Below, piece by piece: positions 60,007 to 64,000 of a stretch of 64,000 nt of DNA. Both the position numbers and the translations under genes were made by a program. How positions within the stretch are numbered: position 1 is the first letter of the stretch; the number at the start of each line of letters is the position of its first letter. The stretch is from NCBI GenBank assembly GCA_027364735.1, contig DAHXOT010000023.1, positions 1 to 64,000 of the forward strand, read 5' to 3'. This stretch comes from Hydrotalea sp. GTDB taxonomy: Bacteria > Bacteroidota > Bacteroidia > Chitinophagales > Chitinophagaceae. The notes under the pieces are model-generated. The model was given only the letters and a program-made list of their open reading frames with translations. It searched no databases and was not told the DNA's origin.

Positions 60007-61560
60007 ATGCCCAACAAAAATATTGATATCGTTTTTCAGTTAATTAAATCGCTCGAAAAAGGCGAAAAGCGCAATTTTAAATTATATGTGCAGCGAAATT
60101 CTAGTAGCGAAGATTTAAAAATTGTTCAGCTTTTTGATGCTTTAGATAAAATGGAAGAATATGACGAGGCTGTGTTATTAAAGAAAAACAGCAATATTAA
60201 AAAGCAACAACTTAGTAATAGTAAAGCGCATTTGTACAAACAAATTTTATCGAGTTTGCGATTGATTGAAGATGGCGGTAATATTGATATTCGTTTGCAC
60301 GAGCAATTAGATTTTGCCCGAATACTTTATAACAAAGGTTTGTATTTGCAAAGCTTAAAAGTGCTCGATAAGCTAAAAGAAATTGCCAAAAATAATAATC
60401 AAATTACCTATCAGTTACAGGCAATTATTTTTGAAAAAAAGATAGAAGCATTGCATATTACACGGAGTATGGCAAACCGTGCTGAGGAATTAAGTAAAGA
60501 ATCGGATGAAATAAATTTGCGACTTTCTTTAATTAGTAAACTATCTAACCTTGCATTAGAGTTATATGGATGGTACATAAGGAATGGCCATGCACGCGAT
60601 GAGAAAGATGTAGAAGCAGTTAAAACATTTTTCGATACCAACCTGCCAATTTATAATTCTAAGCAATTAGGCTTTTATGAAAAATTGTATCTCTATCAAT
60701 CTTATTGTTGGTATGGATTTATTCTGCAAGATTTGTTAATGTATTATCGTTACACCAAAAAATGGGTAGATCTTTTCGATGAATCGCCCATAATGAAACT
60801 CAATGAAATTGGGCAATACATAAGAGGTATGCATAATTTACTAAGTGCACAATTTAATTTAAGCAATTATGAAAAGTTTGACGAATATTTAAATTTATTT
60901 GAAACATTTTCTATATCACACGATGGAAAAATTAATGCTAATACACGTATTCAAACCTTTGTTTATTTGCATATTGCTAAGATAAATAAACATTTTTTAG
61001 AAGGAACTTTTACCGATGGTTTGCAGTTAATTCCTTCTATAGAAGAAAAATTAGAAGAATATCATTTACACCTCGATCGGCATCGTATTTTAGTATTTTA
61101 TTACAAAATAGCCTGTTTGTATTTTGGTAGCGGAAATAATGAAAAAGCAATTGATTACCTCAATAAAATAATCAACTGGAAAGTTGATTTAAGAACAGAT
61201 TTGCAATGCTATGCAAGGTTATTACATTTAATTGCCCATTACGAATTGGGCAATTATCAGCTTCTGGAATACTTAATTAAATCGGTGTATCGGTTCATGG
61301 CAAAAATGAAAAACATTAGTTCGGTGGAAGAAGAGATTTTTAAATTTATTCGTAAATCGTTTTCTCTTTCACCACAAAAACTAATTCCGGCATTTGTTAA
61401 TTTAAAAGAAAAATTAGAACAGTTAGAAGGCAATCCGCTGGAAAGTCGTTCATTTATGTACCTCGATATTATTGCATGGTTAGAAAGTAAAATTAAAGGT
61501 GTACCTGTACAAGATGTTCGCCGGCAACGTTTCTTACAAGGCAGAAAAATTAAGCGATAA
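60007..61560 (+). CDS. Large helical protein of unknown function
   Basis: A 517-residue protein I do not recognise. It is rich in Lys, Leu, Tyr and Asn and appears entirely alpha-helical, with TPR-like spacing (repeats such as ILYNKGLYLQSLKVLDKLKEIA and LYFGSGNNEKAIDYLNKIINW). The N-terminal LIKSLEKGEKRNFKLYVQRN block resembles a conserved opening found in other Bacteroidota hypothetical proteins. No signal peptide or membrane segment. Divergent from leuA, with 200 bases between. Probably a scaffold or interaction protein, by fold only. Confidence 0.65.
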   Translation: MPNKNIDIVFQLIKSLEKGEKRNFKLYVQRNSSSEDLKIVQLFDALDKMEEYDEAVLLKKNSNIKKQQLSNSKAHLYKQILSSLRLIEDGGNIDIRLHEQLDFARILYNKGLYLQSLKVLDKLKEIAKNNNQITYQLQAIIFEKKIEALHITRSMANRAEELSKESDEINLRLSLISKLSNLALELYGWYIRNGHARDEKDVEAVKTFFDTNLPIYNSKQLGFYEKLYLYQSYCWYGFILQDLLMYYRYTKKWVDLFDESPIMKLNEIGQYIRGMHNLLSAQFNLSNYEKFDEYLNLFETFSISHDGKINANTRIQTFVYLHIAKINKHFLEGTFTDGLQLIPSIEEKLEEYHLHLDRHRILVFYYKIACLYFGSGNNEKAIDYLNKIINWKVDLRTDLQCYARLLHLIAHYELGNYQLLEYLIKSVYRFMAKMKNISSVEEEIFKFIRKSFSLSPQKLIPAFVNLKEKLEQLEGNPLESRSFMYLDIIAWLESKIKGVPVQDVRRQRFLQGRKIKR

Positions 61561-61679
61561 TGTTTACGTTATAAGAAATTTATTGTATTCAGCCGGTTTA
61601 TTTGCAATAAACAAAAATCGGTTAATGATATTTTAAGTTTATCTTGCAACTGTTTTATTTACTTATTTAACTTAAGAGT

Positions 61680-63491
61680 ATGTCTTATTCATATCATTCT
61701 TTTCACATTCCGGTAATGGGTTTAGCCTATACTGTAGATACGCCGGTAAAAGTAGCACCTTATGGTATTGCATCGGTTATTTCAATTGTTGAAGATTCTT
61801 TATTAGAGAGAATGCGTGAATATTATTATAATCAGTTGAACGAATTATATATTCCTATTCCTCCCATAGATTTAGATCATCGTGCTAAAAGAATTACAGA
61901 TTACCTAAACCTTGTAAACAGAATTGTACAAGATAAGTTTACTCAACTAAAAGAAAAAGCATTTGAAACCGGACAAGAAATTGTTAAGTACTTCGAAATG
62001 TTATCTGAAGATAATAAGTTGAAGCAATTATATAATACAATGCTGGAAATAACAGATACTGATTTAAAAGAAAAATTACAGCAACAACTTAGGGAAGCAA
62101 TTAAACCCGGTAGTATTGATGTAAATATTATGACTAAAATTGATAACAATAAATACGATAAGCAAGGAAATATTATAGAAAACGGTTCGGATGCTATTAC
62201 AGCCATTAGAGGTTATGTAGAGAGTAACTTAACTAACTCATCAGTTGTTTTTTCTGCCGGCATGAATCCTCGATTGTATAATTATTTAGAAAATTTTGAA
62301 CAATTTAGAAAAGAAAGCAATGGGAGTTTTGAGAAAAGAATTATTATAAAAGTAAGCGATTTTCGCTCTGCCTTTATTCAAGGAAAATATCTTGCTAAAA
62401 AAGGATTATGGGTTTCTGAATTTCGGGTTGAATCCGGGTTGAATTGCGGTGGGCATGCATTTGCTACCGACGGATTTTTATTGGGTCCAATTTTAGAAGA
62501 GTTTAAGAACAAAAAGAATGAAATGTGTAATGAATTATATGCATTATATACTAAAGCATTACACGAAAAAAATATACCAGTTCCTGCCTCCATTCCTAAT
62601 ACAAGAATTACTGTTCAAGGCGGAATTGGCACTGCCGAAGAAGATAAGTATTTGCGTACTTATTATCAGGTAGATGGTACCGGCTGGGGTAGCCCCTTTT
62701 TATTGGTACCGGAAGCAACAACAGTTGATGATAGTACTTTAGAAAGACTATGTGCTGCCGGAGAAGATGATATAATTTTAAGTAAAAATTCGCCATTGGG
62801 AGTTAGGTTTAATTACCTAAAAGGCAATTCTGGGGAAGATGAGAAAAATGAAAGAATTTTATTTGGCAATGCAGGTAGCCCTTGTCCTGAAAAGCTGTTA
62901 GAAAGTAATACAGAATTTACCGATAAACCAATTTGTACTGCATCAACCAAATATCAAAAATTAAAAATTGAGCAAATAGAAAACTCGAACTTAAGTAGCG
63001 AGGAAATGCAAAAGCAAAAGAACTTGGTATTAACTAAGGAGTGTTTATGTTTAGGATTAAGCAATGCTGCAACAAGCTGTAATATTACCAAGCCAATATT
63101 AAAATCGGCAAAAGGAGTAACTATTTGTCCCGGACCAAATATTGCCTACTTTTCAAAAGTAGTTTCTTTAAAAACAATGGTAAGCCATATTTATGGAAAA
63201 ACCAATATTCTAAAAAAAGGGTATAGGCCAAATATGTTTCAAAAAGAATTAGAACTGTATGTTGCCTATTTTAAAGAACAAGTAGAAGAAAATGCAACAA
63301 TAGCCGATGCTAAAAGAACAAAATATTTGCAAGCATTTTATACTACCATGTTATCGGGCATTAACTATTATAAAGAATTAATTAAAAACAATTTGTTTAT
63401 AAAAGATAACACATTTAAAGATAATTTGCACAAATTTGAAAACGAATTACATACTATAGCAAAGCAATTTCTTGTAGCTGAATTATGCTAA
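61680..63491 (+). CDS. Conserved protein of unknown function, possible TIM-barrel enzyme
   Basis: A 603-residue protein. The opening HIPVMGLAYTVDTPVKVAPYG, the middle LNCGGHAFATDGFLLGPILEEF (about 258-279) and NTRITVQGGIGTAEEDKYL followed by YQVDGTGWGSPFLLVPEATTVD (about 330-351) resemble the ordered loops of FMN/TIM-barrel enzymes such as nitronate monooxygenase-like proteins. Later it has clustered Cys (KECLCLGLSN, SCNITK, ICPGPN). No signal peptide. Function is not assigned. Alone on its strand before a PAS sensor. Confidence 0.6.
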   Translation: MSYSYHSFHIPVMGLAYTVDTPVKVAPYGIASVISIVEDSLLERMREYYYNQLNELYIPIPPIDLDHRAKRITDYLNLVNRIVQDKFTQLKEKAFETGQEIVKYFEMLSEDNKLKQLYNTMLEITDTDLKEKLQQQLREAIKPGSIDVNIMTKIDNNKYDKQGNIIENGSDAITAIRGYVESNLTNSSVVFSAGMNPRLYNYLENFEQFRKESNGSFEKRIIIKVSDFRSAFIQGKYLAKKGLWVSEFRVESGLNCGGHAFATDGFLLGPILEEFKNKKNEMCNELYALYTKALHEKNIPVPASIPNTRITVQGGIGTAEEDKYLRTYYQVDGTGWGSPFLLVPEATTVDDSTLERLCAAGEDDIILSKNSPLGVRFNYLKGNSGEDEKNERILFGNAGSPCPEKLLESNTEFTDKPICTASTKYQKLKIEQIENSNLSSEEMQKQKNLVLTKECLCLGLSNAATSCNITKPILKSAKGVTICPGPNIAYFSKVVSLKTMVSHIYGKTNILKKGYRPNMFQKELELYVAYFKEQVEENATIADAKRTKYLQAFYTTMLSGINYYKELIKNNLFIKDNTFKDNLHKFENELHTIAKQFLVAELC

Positions 63492-63601
63492 ACTTAAATT
63501 AATAGTATTATTTATTAGTAAAGAAAAATTTCATAAGCGGTAGTTAATATTTTTTCTTTCCTATTTATCTTTATTTTTAGCAATCAATAGTTACCCGATA
63601 T

Positions 63602-64000
63602 ATGTCTTTATCTTCAGAAGATAGTTTTAAAGCATTGTTTTTATATGCAACCGAAAGTATTCTTGTAATAGATTATCAAGGAAAAATTGTGCTTGCCAAT
63701 CCCGCATCCGAAAAATTATTTGGATATGCACATAATGAAATAATTAATCAGCCAATAGAACTTCTCATTCCTCAAAAATATACTCAAAAACATATAGAAT
63801 ACAGAAATAATTATAACAAAAATCCTCATGCCAGATCTATGGGAGTAGGATATGATTTGTATGGAAAGAAGAAAGACAATACGGAGTTTTTTGTAGAAGT
63901 AAGTTTAAGTCCTTTTGAAAGCTCGGGTAAAAATTTTGTTATTGCTTTTATTATTGATATTACAGTACGGAAAACAAACGAAAAAATTTTAAAGAAGCAA
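63602..64000 (+). CDS. PAS-domain sensor protein, N-terminal part (cut by window edge)
   Basis: The reading frame from ATG 63602 is open to the right edge (133 codons) with no stop. It encodes a PAS domain: FKALFLYATESILVIDYQGKIVLAN (about 9-33) then EKLFGYAHNEIINQPIELLIPQKY, GYDLYGKKKDNTEFFVEVSLSPFE and the C-terminal strand FVIAFIIDITVRK. A helix with NEKILKKQ follows, typical of the coiled linker between PAS and a histidine-kinase or diguanylate-cyclase output. Output domain not visible. Probably a two-component kinase. Confidence 0.85.
   Translation, partial: MSLSSEDSFKALFLYATESILVIDYQGKIVLANPASEKLFGYAHNEIINQPIELLIPQKYTQKHIEYRNNYNKNPHARSMGVGYDLYGKKKDNTEFFVEVSLSPFESSGKNFVIAFIIDITVRKTNEKILKKQ

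Noticed and set aside
1-64000. tRNA, rRNA, CRISPR, insertion sequence or prophage
   Set aside because: No cloverleaf-like GC-rich intergenic segment, regularly spaced repeats, transposase or integrase was found. All gaps are short and AT-rich.

Overview
The window is chromosomal DNA from a Bacteroidota bacterium, most likely of the Chitinophagales/Chitinophagaceae type (assignment inferred, not searched). The evidence is its AT-rich composition, promoters of the Bacteroidota form TTTG-N19-21-TAnnTTTG, secreted proteins whose signal peptides end in AQ, an ECF sigma factor followed by a one-helix/outer-membrane-barrel gene, and lineage-typical families such as DUF2851 and short LeuA/IlvC forms. 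Coding density is high. No rRNA, tRNA, CRISPR array, insertion sequence, integrase or prophage was found. Both edges cut genes: lipA on the left and a PAS-domain sensor on the right.

Layout. 1-11 kb: lipA (partial), a secreted protein, OsmC, DUF2851, a UbiA prenyltransferase with Maf, ferredoxin with IscX, an alpha/beta hydrolase, topA, a fatty-acid desaturase and a transglutaminase-like protein. 11-22 kb: GNAT, CsaA, Ogt, RibBA, an ABC-F ATPase, MutS, a SpoU methyltransferase, a second UbiA protein, RuvX, peptide deformylase and a secreted protein. 22-30 kb: lipoprotein / outer-membrane barrel / ECF sigma cluster, then a GCS2-like ligase, an ATP-grasp ligase and an esterase that look like a small amide- or peptide-making locus, then a lactonase and a methyltransferase. 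30-35 kb: thrA-thrB-thrC. 35-41 kb: PEP carboxylase convergent with a porin-PII-ammonium transporter operon. 41-60 kb: a long minus-strand nitrogen and branched-chain amino-acid region: leuA-ABC-leuB, ilvD-tonB-like-dinB-ilvB-ilvN-ilvC-ilvA, gltB-gltD. 60-64 kb: two large proteins of unknown function and the start of a PAS sensor.

The genes form a coherent anabolic block. PEP carboxylase supplies oxaloacetate for aspartate, ThrABC makes threonine, IlvA deaminates it to 2-oxobutyrate for isoleucine, IlvBNCD make the branched-chain keto acids, LeuA/LeuB belong to leucine synthesis (leuC and leuD are not in the window), and Amt/PII/GltBD bring in and assimilate ammonium.

The most striking observations are two unannotated transcription-attenuation leaders. 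Before thrA is a 32-codon leader peptide ending in five consecutive Thr codons. Before ilvD is a 31-codon leader peptide with nine Ile/Val codons in thirteen, followed by three mutually exclusive pairings and a strong terminator in the classical enterobacterial layout. Other points are a four-copy intergenic hairpin repeat with core GTTGCGTCGCAC, several very short or absent 5' leaders, and a possible orphan small RNA near 5.3 kb.
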